DNA of 64,000 nucleotides from an uncultured Chitinophagaceae bacterium (GTDB taxonomy: Bacteria; Bacteroidota; Bacteroidia; Chitinophagales; Chitinophagaceae). The notes under the pieces are model-generated. The model saw only the letters and a list, made by a program, of their open reading frames with translations. It had not been told where the DNA came from and ran no database searches. Within the stretch, counting starts at the first letter, position 1, and the number at the start of each line of letters is the position of its first letter. Position numbers and translations under genes: made by a program. This document shows positions 28,292 through 36,296 of the stretch, one piece after another. Location of the stretch: the NCBI GenBank assembly GCA_937996595.1, contig CALKVC010000094.1, positions 44,299 to 108,298 on the forward strand. Reading direction: 5' to 3'.

Positions 28292-28324
28292 TTGTATAAA
28301 ATAATAAAACAGCTCTATGTTTTG
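28292..28324 (+). promoter_or_regulatory. Candidate promoter for the 36-residue membrane microprotein
   Basis: TTG (28292-28294), 21 bases, then TATGTTTT followed by G (28316-28324), near TAnnTTTG. The predicted start, about 28330, lies downstream of the first ATG (28326) but about 40 nt before the second (28373). Confidence 0.35.
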
Positions 28325-28325
28325 A

Positions 28326-28376
28326 ATGGGAAATCCTAAACCTGCAAAGAAAGTAGCCAAAAAGAAATCTACATGA
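28326..28376 (+). CDS. Possible 16-residue Lys-rich leader peptide
   Basis: Reads MGNPKPAKKVAKKKST and stops in a TGA that overlaps the next ATG (ATGA). Basic composition and the stop/start overlap suggest a leader or coupled peptide, but the predicted transcript start may fall after its ATG. Weakly supported. Confidence 0.25.
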   Translation: MGNPKPAKKVAKKKST

Positions 28377-28483
28377 AAGGAAGAAATATTAGTGGTATTA
28401 TCTTAGCAGCATTAGGAATATTGTGGGCTGTCCTTCATTTTTTTAACCTCATCTTTGAACTGATAAAAAGTAGTACTAAATAG
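28373..28483 (+). CDS. Possible 36-residue single-helix membrane microprotein
   Basis: An open frame of 36 codons: a basic start MKGRN, one continuous hydrophobic segment of about 20 residues (IILAALGILWAVLHFFNLIF), and a polar end LIKSSTK. Such a basic-helix-polar layout is typical of small inner-membrane proteins. It overlaps the preceding micro-ORF by four bases and has a candidate promoter in front. No family recognised. Could be fortuitous, since a 36-codon frame in AT-rich DNA is not rare. Confidence 0.4.
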   Translation: MKGRNISGIILAALGILWAVLHFFNLIFELIKSSTK

Positions 28484-28562
28484 CGGGATAATAATTTTCA
28501 GTGAATACAATGATTTTTAACCTTGTGATCTAACAGGCACTAAGTTACCTGGCCCCCCCCCG

Positions 28563-28601
28563 CTGGCGCAAGTGTTCCGAAGGATCACTTGTGTCTTTTA
28601 A
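28563..28601 (+). repeat. Left inverted repeat of MITE-like element
   Basis: Begins CTGGCGCAAGTGTTCCGAAG and ends in TTTTAA. The central CAAGTG/CACTTG stem makes it a REP-like hairpin. Confidence 0.65.
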
Positions 28602-28940
28602 AGACCGCCAGTCTGTGACTGGTTTAGAACTATTTAACCCTTAATGCAAACTACATTTTCATTAGTAGAAATTCCTACATTACTGTTTTTGCTTAAATAT
28701 CTTACTATATTTCAGTTACATAATAATACTGGTGATGGTCAAATTGCTCATTTCTTAACTTAAGTGTAGCTGTATAGTTTGAAGCAATAACAAGAGATGA
28801 ATATTGAGACATTGTTGTTAGCTGTTTTCAGCATACTATGATAATATTGGATTTTTGAAATATGCCGGGAACCGTCTATTAAAAATGACTTATCTGTATT
28901 GAGCATTTGCAGTACTGACACCGGTCAAAGACCTGCTAAC

Positions 28941-28980
28941 TTAAAAAGACACAAGTGATCCTTCGGAACACTTGCACCAG
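28941..28980 (-). repeat. Right inverted repeat of MITE-like element
   Basis: Inverted copy of 28563-28601, differing by one substitution (CTGGT instead of CTGGC) and one extra T. Confidence 0.65.
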
Positions 28981-29044
28981 ATTGTATAATATTTACTAAA
29001 AAGCAGTATTTTTCACTTCCGTTATTAAAATCAAAAAAAAGCAG

Positions 29045-29593
29045 ATGGAACCAGAACAATTAACACTGGGTATTGGAACCCGGTTGCAACACACCCAACA
29101 CGGTCCGGGCGTTATTGTTGGCGTTAGGTATGCCACTTACCTGATCTCTTTTATCAATGTTGGGTTAAAGGAAATAGATAAAACAGATACACGCCTGGAT
29201 GAGATCATCCCGGAAAATGCAAGTACAGAAATTGAAACATCTTCGGAAATCGAAAGATCTTTGTTAAAAATATTACGGCAATGGGCAGACGTTTCAGAAA
29301 TTGTGCCCATAGGCGACAAATGGATCGGCGGAACCATGCTGCTGCAAACCGCTGACAAATCACTCAAGCCGAAGGAAGTGCCCATTGATGTATTCTTTCA
29401 CAAGATCGTCATGCTCCGCGATCGCCTCCGGGTGATGGAACAGCATATCAACAGCCATAAAAAACTTACCGACGAAGACAAAGTAAGCCTGCAGCAATAT
29501 ATTACCCGCATCTACGGAACATTAACCACCTTTAATGTGTTATTTAAAAACAAGGAACATTGGTTTGTGGGGGAGAAGGGGAGTGATGTGTGA
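29045..29593 (+). CDS. Conserved hypothetical protein with Tudor/SH3-like N-terminus
   Basis: A 182-residue cytoplasmic protein. Its start, GIGTRLQHTQHGPGVIVGVR followed by a strand and GLKEI, resembles the small Tudor-like barrel found at the C-terminus of UvrD/PcrA helicases and in CarD-type RNA-polymerase interaction domains. The rest is helical and charged (KIVMLRDRLRVMEQHINSHK). No catalytic motif seen. The gene stands alone between the MITE-like element and a heptamer satellite. Nucleic-acid or polymerase binding is a hypothesis from the fold resemblance only. Confidence 0.7.
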   Translation: MEPEQLTLGIGTRLQHTQHGPGVIVGVRYATYLISFINVGLKEIDKTDTRLDEIIPENASTEIETSSEIERSLLKILRQWADVSEIVPIGDKWIGGTMLLQTADKSLKPKEVPIDVFFHKIVMLRDRLRVMEQHINSHKKLTDEDKVSLQQYITRIYGTLTTFNVLFKNKEHWFVGEKGSDV

Positions 29594-29650
29594 TGTGAGA
29601 TGTATGATATATGATTTATGATGTGTGATGTATGATGTGAGATGTGAGAT
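29584..29650. repeat. Heptamer satellite GATGTGW, copy 1
   Basis: Degenerate tandem repeat of about seven bases (GATGTGT, GATGTGA, GATGTAT and variants). It begins over the last codons and stop of the preceding gene. Confidence 0.7.
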
Positions 29651-29727
29651 TTTTAGATTTGTAGAATGATTAAAAATAATACGCAGCCGCGATATGCTAA
29701 AACAAAAACCAGGTAAACAAACGAAAC

Positions 29728-30090
29728 ATGTCTACATTTAACCAGCTTACACCGGAAGAAGAACGCGTGATATTGCACAAAGGAACCGAACGTCCTTTTA
29801 CAGGAGAATACACGAATAACAAAGCCGCCGGAACTTATGTGTGCCGCCGTTGTGATGCAGCCCTGTATCATTCAAAAGATAAATTTGATTCCCATTGCGG
29901 CTGGCCCAGCTTTGATGATGAGATACCCGGCGCCGTTCTTCGTGTACCCGATGCCGATGGCAGCCGTACTGAAATCGTTTGCGCCAATTGCGGGGGGCAC
30001 CTGGGTCATGTTTTCATCGGAGAAAGGTTTACTGCTAAAAATACGAGGCATTGTGTGAATTCGATATCTATGAAATTTATTCCGGAATGA
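29728..30090 (+). CDS. msrB: Peptide-methionine (R)-S-oxide reductase
   Basis: Repairs methionine-R-sulfoxide in proteins using thioredoxin. Starts at ATG 29728; 120 residues. Zinc site CRRC and CANC; catalytic block [11 protein letters not shown] with the nucleophilic Cys; substrate-pocket motifs HCGWPSF and GGHLGHVF. No signal peptide and no fused MsrA, so a stand-alone cytoplasmic enzyme. Flanked on both sides by GATGTG heptamer satellites. Confidence 0.95.
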   Translation: MSTFNQLTPEEERVILHKGTERPFTGEYTNNKAAGTYVCRRCDAALYHSKDKFDSHCGWPSFDDEIPGAVLRVPDADGSRTEIVCANCGGHLGHVFIGERFTAKNTRHCVNSISMKFIPE

Positions 30091-30160
30091 TCTGAGATGT
30101 GAGATGTGAGATGTGAGATCTATGATGTATGATATATGATGTGTGATGTATGATGTGAGG
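30089..30160. repeat. Heptamer satellite GATGTGW, copy 2
   Basis: About ten degenerate copies of GATGTGA/GATGTAT directly after the msrB stop codon; same family as 29584-29650 and 30594-30636. Confidence 0.7.
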
Positions 30161-30162
30161 AA

Positions 30163-30519
30163 TTATCTTTGATTTAATTTCGCTGTTTTATTTGTGGCTG
30201 TAAATATGGCTGTTAATTCATTCGCCTCTTTCATTAACCTTTTTGTTTCTTCACCAGGCTTTATTTGGGCTTCTTCAATTATTTCAAGCCAATAATGACT
30301 TTCATCAGCCTCTTCAATAACTATTTGAATTTTATTTATAAAATCTGCTTTAGATTTTGCCCGTGATGAAGCCCTGTAATTGGCACCTACAGATCCGGCA
30401 GACCTTAATATTTGTTTGGCAATCTCATAAGCAGGAACGGACCTGGGAATATCTTTACAAAGCCTTATTATATCAATGTGAAATTTTTTCGTTCTTGCTT
30501 GTAATTCTTTCTTATCCAC
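30163..30519 (-). CDS. Four-helix bundle protein (23S rRNA intervening-sequence type)
   Basis: A 118-residue helical protein of the family first found inside 23S rRNA intervening sequences. Typical motifs: the basic start TKKFHIDIIRLCKDIP and the block QILRSAGSVGANYRASSRAK, then EADESHYWLEIIEEA. In Bacteroidota these genes often stand alone between repeats, as here. Start is GTG at 30519; an in-frame TAA lies two codons upstream. Function unknown; nucleic-acid binding has been proposed for the family. Confidence 0.88.
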   Translation of the reverse strand: MDKKELQARTKKFHIDIIRLCKDIPRSVPAYEIAKQILRSAGSVGANYRASSRAKSKADFINKIQIVIEEADESHYWLEIIEEAQIKPGEETKRLMKEANELTAIFTATNKTAKLNQR

Positions 30520-30593
30520 AAATTATTTTATGGAAAATTATTACTCTAACCTCCAAAAGCAAAGAGAAAAACATCATTCAAATCCGTGATTTC

Positions 30594-30636
30594 CCTCACA
30601 TCATACATCACACATCATATATCATACATCACAGAT
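30594..30636. repeat. Heptamer satellite, copy 3 (inverted orientation)
   Basis: CATCATACATCACACATCAT and following bases are the reverse complement of the GATGTGW heptamers at 29584 and 30089. Confidence 0.65.
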
Positions 30637-30644
30637 CAAACATT

Positions 30645-32648
30645 CTAATATTTAATCAATTTCCCAATGGTTTCTCCCAGCCTTGAATATGCCATAAAAT
30701 TCTTCTCCAGTTCCATATTAAACGGGATGGCGGTATCCAGGCTGGCACAACGCATCACGGGTGCATCCAGCAACGTATAGCAATGTTCGGCTATCCAGGC
30801 GGCAACCTCCCCGCCAACGCCCCCGGTCAATGTGTCTTCATGTAATATCAACACTTTCCCGGTTCTGGATACGGCATTTTTTATGGCTTCATAATCCAGC
30901 GGCAATAAGGTACGCAGGTCTGTTATATCAACAGATATCTCCGGGTGTTTTTCTGCATATTCCATCGCCCAATGCACCCCGGCGCCATAAGTGATTACAG
31001 AAATATCTTCCCCGCTTCGTACATGCTTCGCTTTTCCTATTTCAATTTCATAATATTGGTCGGGCACATCACCGGATATGCTCCTGTACAAAGCCTTGTG
31101 CTCAAAAAACATCACCGGGTTGGGATCGTTGATGGCGGCTATCAGCAATCCTTTGGCATCTGCCGGTGTTGACGGATAAACCACTTTTAAGCCGGGTGTA
31201 TGCACAAACCAGGCTTCATTGCTTTGGCTGTGAAACGGCCCGGCACCCACACCGCCACCGGTTGGCATACGGATCACCACATCGGCGTTTTGCCCCCACC
31301 GGTAGTGTATCTTGGCCAGGTTGTTTATGATCTGGTTAAAACCAACCGTAACGAAATCGGCAAACTGCATTTCCATCACTGCCTTGTACCCTTCCAGGCT
31401 GAGGCCAAGTGCAGTTCCTACAATGGCGCTTTCACACAAAGGCGTGTTCCGTATCCTGCCCTTTCCAAACTTTTCAACAAACCCTTCCGTCACTTTAAAC
31501 GCACCACCGTATTCCGCTATATCCTGGCCCATCAGCACCAGGTTTTCATGTTTGTTTAGCGATTGCTCCAGCCCATCACTGATGGCATTGATGAATTTCT
31601 TTTCCGAAACCGGCCCATTAAGCGTTTGCCCGTTACTGTTATCTGCTACCAGGGACCGGTCAATATGAACCGGCGCATATACATCCGCCAGCTCTTCCCG
31701 GCTATCAGGTATTAGCTTTTCCGCTTCAAACCCTTTTTTCAGCTCATCTTCAATATGGCTCTTCATTTCTGCCCGGGTGGCCTCCATGCCTGCAGCAGTC
31801 ATAATGCCCTCCTGCAGCAACCAGGTTTCAACATTCTTTATCGGGTCTTTCTGCTCCCATTCTTCAAACAGGTTTTTGGGTACATACTTAACACCGCTGG
31901 CCTCTTCATGGCCCCGCATGCGGAATGTCATGCACTCAATGAGGTATGGCTTTTGATTTTTTATACAGTATTCCCGCACGCCTTTTATGGTGTCGTATAC
32001 CGTAAGCACATTATTGCCATCTATCTGCACGCCTTCAATACCATAACCAGCCGCTTTGTCAATAAGGCTTTTACACCTGTATTGTTCACTGGTTGGCGTA
32101 CTGAGGCCGTAACCATTGTTTTCAATGATGAATATCACCGGCAGGTCCCACACGGCCGCTGTATTCAGGGCTTCATGAAAATCGCCTTCACTGGTTCCGC
32201 CATCGCCCGTAAAAGCAAGTGACACTTTCTGTTCTTTCCGTAATTTATAAGCGAGTGCAACGCCGTCGGCAATTGCCAGCTGCGGGCCCAGGTGAGATAT
32301 CATCCCGCAGATATGGTGTTCTTTGTTGCCAAAATGAAAACTCCTTTCCCGGCCTTTACTGTAACCATCTTTGTTACCCTGCCACTGTTTGAACAATCTG
32401 CTCAACGGCATATTCCGGGAAGTGAAAACACCCAGGTTACGGTGCAGGGGCATGATCCATTCGTCGGGTTGCAACGCCATGGTTGCCCCTACTGATATAG
32501 CTTCCTGGCCGATACCGCTGAACCATTTGGAAATTTTTCCCTGCCGTAGCAAGACCAGCATTTTCTCCTCAATCATCCGAGGTAACAGCAGGTTCCTGTA
32601 TATTTCTATGATCTTATCGTTGTTCAAACCCTTCTTATCAAATTGCAT
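30645..32648 (-). CDS. 2-oxoacid dehydrogenase E1, alpha and beta subunits fused
   Basis: Thiamine-diphosphate enzyme that decarboxylates a 2-oxoacid and acylates the lipoyl group of E2; probably branched-chain 2-oxoacid type by similarity. The alpha part (about residues 1-330) contains the TPP motif GDGGTSEGDFHEALNTAAVW ending at IENNGYG. The beta part (about 345-667) contains GQDIAEYGGAFKVTEGF and GVGAGPFHSQSNEAW. The fusion of alpha and beta is common in Bacteroidota. The start is ATG 32648; an upstream TTG at 32672 lies in the promoter -7 box. Adjacent E2 and E3 genes are absent. Confidence 0.93.
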   Translation of the reverse strand: MQFDKKGLNNDKIIEIYRNLLLPRMIEEKMLVLLRQGKISKWFSGIGQEAISVGATMALQPDEWIMPLHRNLGVFTSRNMPLSRLFKQWQGNKDGYSKGRERSFHFGNKEHHICGMISHLGPQLAIADGVALAYKLRKEQKVSLAFTGDGGTSEGDFHEALNTAAVWDLPVIFIIENNGYGLSTPTSEQYRCKSLIDKAAGYGIEGVQIDGNNVLTVYDTIKGVREYCIKNQKPYLIECMTFRMRGHEEASGVKYVPKNLFEEWEQKDPIKNVETWLLQEGIMTAAGMEATRAEMKSHIEDELKKGFEAEKLIPDSREELADVYAPVHIDRSLVADNSNGQTLNGPVSEKKFINAISDGLEQSLNKHENLVLMGQDIAEYGGAFKVTEGFVEKFGKGRIRNTPLCESAIVGTALGLSLEGYKAVMEMQFADFVTVGFNQIINNLAKIHYRWGQNADVVIRMPTGGGVGAGPFHSQSNEAWFVHTPGLKVVYPSTPADAKGLLIAAINDPNPVMFFEHKALYRSISGDVPDQYYEIEIGKAKHVRSGEDISVITYGAGVHWAMEYAEKHPEISVDITDLRTLLPLDYEAIKNAVSRTGKVLILHEDTLTGGVGGEVAAWIAEHCYTLLDAPVMRCASLDTAIPFNMELEKNFMAYSRLGETIGKLIKY

Positions 32649-32669
32649 ACCCGTATGAATATTTACAGG

Positions 32670-32677
32670 CAAAGGTA
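32670..32677 (-). promoter_or_regulatory. -7 promoter box of the fused E1 gene
   Basis: TACCTTTG on the minus strand is an exact TAnnTTTG match. It gives a leader of roughly 15 nt before the ATG at 32648. No convincing TTG partner. Confidence 0.4.
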
Positions 32678-33136
32678 ATTGTTGTAGGCAATAGAAACTT
32701 ATGGATGGGAAGAAATCTAAGCGATGGATTTAACAGGAATAATGGTATTGGTTAAATAGCTGGTTGTCGATTTAGATTGCTTCCTGAAATAATCGGGACA
32801 GGTCGTTCCTCGCAATGACGAAAAAACCTGCCTCATCGTTCAGTATTCCCTGTTCCTTGTTCTTTGTTAATTAAACGATGCTTCACTCCTTCGCAATGAA
32901 GAAAAAACCTGCCTCATCGTTCAGCATTCCCTGTTCCTTGTTCCTTGTTAATTAAAAGATTGCATTCGTTCCTCGCAATAACGAAATACATCCGCCTCAT
33001 CTGTGTCATCTGCGTTTCTCCTTCCTCTAACGCAGGCTAATCACATTGTTAAAAAAAACACAAACAACTTTCCTTTAATATCCCCGCATGTGCAAAAAAT
33101 AAATCTTGTGCATCTACCTGAAAAAAACCAACCAAT
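32678..33136. repeat. Gene-free region with 81-bp tandem repeats
   Basis: Copies start at 32811 and 32892 with a degraded third at 32974 (periods 81 and 82 bp). The core is CGCAATGACGAAAAAACCTG, followed by a TCCCTGTTCCTTGTT tract and TTAATTAA. The CGTTCCTCGCAATGACG part is shared with the inverted repeat at 45440-45539, so they belong to one dispersed family. No gene seen. Confidence 0.6.
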
Positions 33137-34312
33137 ATGATACAAGCAATTAAACCAGCCATGATGGCATTGAGCATTGCTGCCGCCATTTCATTAATGC
33201 CAGCCAGGCAAACCGGTAAAGAACCAACCACCTCTCCCCAATTGAAAGAAAAAGCAACCCAAAAGATCCAGGCTGCCATCTTACTCGATGTAAGCAACAG
33301 CATGGACGGGCTTATAGAACAAGCCAAGGCCCAGCTTTGGAACATGGTGAGTGTAATGGGAAAAGCCACCTGTGATAACGGCCAGGCGCCACAGATAGAA
33401 ATAGCCTTGTATGAATACGGCAGGAGCAATAATGATGTAAAAGCTGGGTATGTAAAACAGGTGAGCGGATTTACCACCGATCTTGACAAACTCTCGCAGC
33501 AACTGTTCAATTTAACAACCAATGGCGGCGATGAATATTGCGGCCAGGTAATCTACACATCGCTGAAAGACCTGAACTGGGATGCAGATCCCTCCAATTA
33601 CAAAGTGATATTCATAGCCGGTAATGAAGATTTTTTACAGGGTAAGCTTCATTATATTAAAGCATGCGATGAAGCCAAACAAAAAGGCGTTATCGTAAAC
33701 ACCATCTATTGCGGCGACAGGATGCAGGGTATCCGCGAACACTGGAACCTGAATGCAGAATGCGGAAACGGAAGCTATACCAATATTAACCAGGATGCTA
33801 AAATAGAAGACATCCCCACCCCGTATGACAGTACCATTTTTGCACTGAACAATGAACTGAACGGCACATATATGTATTTTGGCGCTTATGGCGAATCGGC
33901 ATACGCTGCACAATCGGATGTTGACAAGAAAAACTATGCCATGAACAAATCGGTGGCGGCCAAACGTATTGAAGTGAAAGGAAAAAAGTCGCTGTATAAG
34001 AATGCAACCTGGGACATGGTGGATGCTGCAGAAAAAGACAAGGATTTTGTTTCAAAGGTTGATATCAAATCGTTACCAGACAGCCTGCAAAAGAAAAGCA
34101 GGAAAGAGATACAGCTGGTAGTAGAGAAAAAAACAGCAGAACGTGCGCGGATTCAAAAAGACATTGAAATTGCCAGTGAAAAACGCGGAGCTTATATTGC
34201 TAACGAAAAAAAGAAAGCTGCCGCTGCCAATAAATCTGCAACCCTGGAATCGGAAGTTGAAAAAATCATCAAAAAACAGGCAGTGAAGTATAAGATGAAA
34301 ATTAAGGAATAA
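33137..34312 (+). CDS. Secreted von Willebrand factor A domain protein
   Basis: A 391-residue protein with a hydrophobic N-terminal leader (MMALSIAAAISLMPA) and a vWA domain from about residue 45. The metal-ion adhesion site DVSNSMDG (DxSxS) is intact and the strand KVIFIAGNEDF follows the fold. The last third is a Lys/Glu/Ala-rich helical segment that may form a coiled coil (KTAERARIQKDIEIASEKRG). Probable periplasmic or surface protein-protein interaction role. No partner genes in line; the holin-like gene follows convergently after 9 bp. Confidence 0.82.
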   Translation: MIQAIKPAMMALSIAAAISLMPARQTGKEPTTSPQLKEKATQKIQAAILLDVSNSMDGLIEQAKAQLWNMVSVMGKATCDNGQAPQIEIALYEYGRSNNDVKAGYVKQVSGFTTDLDKLSQQLFNLTTNGGDEYCGQVIYTSLKDLNWDADPSNYKVIFIAGNEDFLQGKLHYIKACDEAKQKGVIVNTIYCGDRMQGIREHWNLNAECGNGSYTNINQDAKIEDIPTPYDSTIFALNNELNGTYMYFGAYGESAYAAQSDVDKKNYAMNKSVAAKRIEVKGKKSLYKNATWDMVDAAEKDKDFVSKVDIKSLPDSLQKKSRKEIQLVVEKKTAERARIQKDIEIASEKRGAYIANEKKKAAAANKSATLESEVEKIIKKQAVKYKMKIKE

Positions 34313-34321
34313 GGAAACAGC

Positions 34322-34672
34322 TTATCCTTTTTTACCGTCCTTCATAGCTGCATCTGCAGCGGATGAAAATATGGACAGTATCAAACTGAACAGCAGTGCC
34401 CAGAAAAATCCGTCTACCTGTATTCCGTCTATAAACTTGTCGGCGATAATGATGATGAGTGCATTAATTACAAAAAGGAACAAACCTATTGTAATTATGG
34501 TGATGGGAAGGGTAAGCAGGATAAGCAGCGGTTTCAGGAATGTATTCAGCAATGCCAGTACAAAGGCGAAAAGGAGGGCGGTTACATAACTGTCTATGTG
34601 AACGCCACTCAATATCATTGATAACACATAAGCGATGGCTGCGGTAATTAAGAGGCGGATGAGGAAGTTCAT
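34322..34672 (-). CDS. Four-TMS phage-holin-like membrane protein (superfamily IV)
   Basis: A 116-residue protein with four hydrophobic helices (FLIRLLITAAIAYVLSMIL, then ALLFAFVLALLNTFLKPLL, IITIGLFLFVINALIIIIAD and the last near 90-108). It matches the chromosomal family named mycobacterial four-TMS holin. These genes are widespread outside phages and are not evidence of a prophage. The conserved LNTFLKPLLILLTLPI loop is typical. Confidence 0.87.
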   Translation of the reverse strand: MNFLIRLLITAAIAYVLSMILSGVHIDSYVTALLFAFVLALLNTFLKPLLILLTLPITIITIGLFLFVINALIIIIADKFIDGIQVDGFFWALLFSLILSIFSSAADAAMKDGKKG

Positions 34673-34675
34673 GGT

Positions 34676-35016
34676 GTTATGATTTGATGATTTGGTGATG
34701 GGTTGATTTGGAAATTTGGAGATGAATTGATTTGGAGATTTGGAGATGGGTTGATTTGGAAATTTGGAGATGAATTGATTTGGTGATTTGGAGATGGTTT
34801 GATTTGGAAATTTGGAGATGAATTGATTTGGTGATTTGGAGATGAGTTGATGTTGCTAATTGGAAAATACACTCATTAAATAATTCTTTTTCTCTTAAAA
34901 TCATTTCATTTCCAAATCGATTCATCTCCAAATTGATTCATCTCCAAATTAATTCATTTCCAAATCGACTCATTTCCAAATCGATTCATTTCCAAATTAA
35001 TTCATCTCCAAATCAA
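34676..35016. repeat. Inverted array of GATTTGGAGATG-type repeats
   Basis: Left half (about 34676-34850) has 24-bp units like GATGAATTGATTTGGAAATT on the plus strand. Right half (about 34902-35016) has the complementary sense in 16-bp units like TTCATCTCCAAATTGA. The two halves could pair into a long imperfect hairpin around a loop of about 50 bases. It fills the whole spacer between two same-direction genes. Short reading frames within it are repeat artefacts. Confidence 0.7.
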
Positions 35017-35018
35017 TT

Positions 35019-36296
35019 TTAATATACAACCAGTTCATAAAATTTTTCCGGATGCAGGTATTTTTGTGCAAGTTCCTGCAATTCACCGGCACTTACCGTT
35101 TTTATTTCATGCACCGAATCATAGAAATAAGATGCTGTCAGGTTGTTTAAAATGATGTTTTTCCATTTTGCAATAATCTGAAAAGGGCCATCCAGGTCGC
35201 CTAAGATTCCGCCGATCATATAATTACGAACCAGCATCAGTTCTTCTTCCCCTATTTTCTCTTCGCGCAGCCTTTTCATTTCCTTGTACACTTCCTCAAT
35301 GGTTGCTTCACAAACATCTTTTCCCGCTTCCGTTGAAATCATCCAGGCGCTCTGCTGAATATGGTTCTGCAGGTAACTGTGAATTCCATAGGTGTACCCT
35401 TTGTCTTCCCGGATATTGCTCATCAGCCTTGACCCAAAGAACCCTCCAAATACGTTATTCAGGATGATGGCTTTCTTAAAATCAGGGTGGTGGCGGTTGG
35501 GAAACGCACTGGCCAGGCGGATGGCGCCCTGTACGGCGGCCGGGTCATTCTGTATCCTGAATTTCTTTTCTGTAGCCGGTGTCATTTCCCTGGCAGGTAA
35601 TGTTTCCGGAGGTTTACCAAGCTGAAGCTTGCCCAGGTGTTCATTCAGCAGTTGTGCCAGCGAAGCCGGTATTTTACCCGCCACGAAAATCACGCATTGT
35701 CCCTGTAGATAATATTGCCGGTAAAATTCTTTTATGTCATTTACATCCAACCTGTCAATATCCGGCAGATTGCTGTACATGCCATATGGATGGTTGTTGC
35801 CATACAGGTAACTGTCTATCAAACGGCCCGCAACAAACTCGCATTTTTGCAAATTTACCTGAAGCCGTTGCCGTGAGTTCTGCTTGTAAATCTCCAGTTC
35901 CTGCTCAGGGAAAACGGAACCGGAAAGCATGTCTTCAATAACCGGAAGCAGTTTATCTGTATGCCGGGTTAATGTATGAAGGGTGAGTACCGCTGTTTCA
36001 TTATAACAGGCCCTGTTACAATACGCGCCATAATATTCAAACGCTTCATTTATCTGCAAGGCAGACCTTTTTGAAGTGCCGTTCTTAAGGAGGAAATTGG
36101 TTGCGGATGCAATGCCTTTATGCTGCTCAAAAAAGTTTCCTGCATAAAATACCATTTCCATTTGAAGCACATCCTGTGCCCCTGCGTTTACGGCATATAC
36201 AGGTATCCCGTTATCCAAATCAAATCGGTCACAGGCTTTCAGTTCCAGCGAATAATCAATGGCGTCTTTTATACCGGGCGCTATTTTTCTGTTCAT
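35019..36296 (-). CDS. M16 family peptidase, non-catalytic partner
   Basis: Insulinase-type protein of 425 residues; it resembles the catalytic neighbour in overall plan but lacks the zinc motif HxxEH. In place of it the corresponding region reads NFFEQHKGIASATNFLLKNG. Paired M16 genes in Bacteroidota usually encode an active beta-like and an inactive alpha-like subunit that form a heterodimer. Its ATG overlaps the stop of the upstream gene by one base (TGATG), so translation is coupled. Confidence 0.9.
   Translation of the reverse strand: MNRKIAPGIKDAIDYSLELKACDRFDLDNGIPVYAVNAGAQDVLQMEMVFYAGNFFEQHKGIASATNFLLKNGTSKRSALQINEAFEYYGAYCNRACYNETAVLTLHTLTRHTDKLLPVIEDMLSGSVFPEQELEIYKQNSRQRLQVNLQKCEFVAGRLIDSYLYGNNHPYGMYSNLPDIDRLDVNDIKEFYRQYYLQGQCVIFVAGKIPASLAQLLNEHLGKLQLGKPPETLPAREMTPATEKKFRIQNDPAAVQGAIRLASAFPNRHHPDFKKAIILNNVFGGFFGSRLMSNIREDKGYTYGIHSYLQNHIQQSAWMISTEAGKDVCEATIEEVYKEMKRLREEKIGEEELMLVRNYMIGGILGDLDGPFQIIAKWKNIILNNLTASYFYDSVHEIKTVSAGELQELAQKYLHPEKFYELVVY

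Larger units (their letters stand above)
28563..28980. mobile_element. MITE-like element bounded by near-perfect 40-bp inverted repeats
   Basis: The sequence at 28563-28601 recurs inverted at 28941-28980 with one mismatch and one indel. Each end folds by itself: CAAGTGTTCC and GGATCACTTG pair around GAA with one mismatch. Just inside the left end lies a second palindrome, CCAGTC-TGT-GACTGG. The 339 bp between the ends is AT-rich with no coding potential seen. This is the form of a non-autonomous element or a REP pair mobilised by a Y1 (RAYT) transposase. No target duplication was identified. Confidence 0.5.

Noticed and set aside
34322..34672. Prophage signal from the holin-like gene
   Set aside because: This four-TMS family is common on chromosomes and no other phage gene is near.
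34669..34931. Two overlapping minus-strand frames rich in SPNHQINSSPNFQI
   Set aside because: They are translations of the DNA repeat array and differ only by frame; no promoter or family support.
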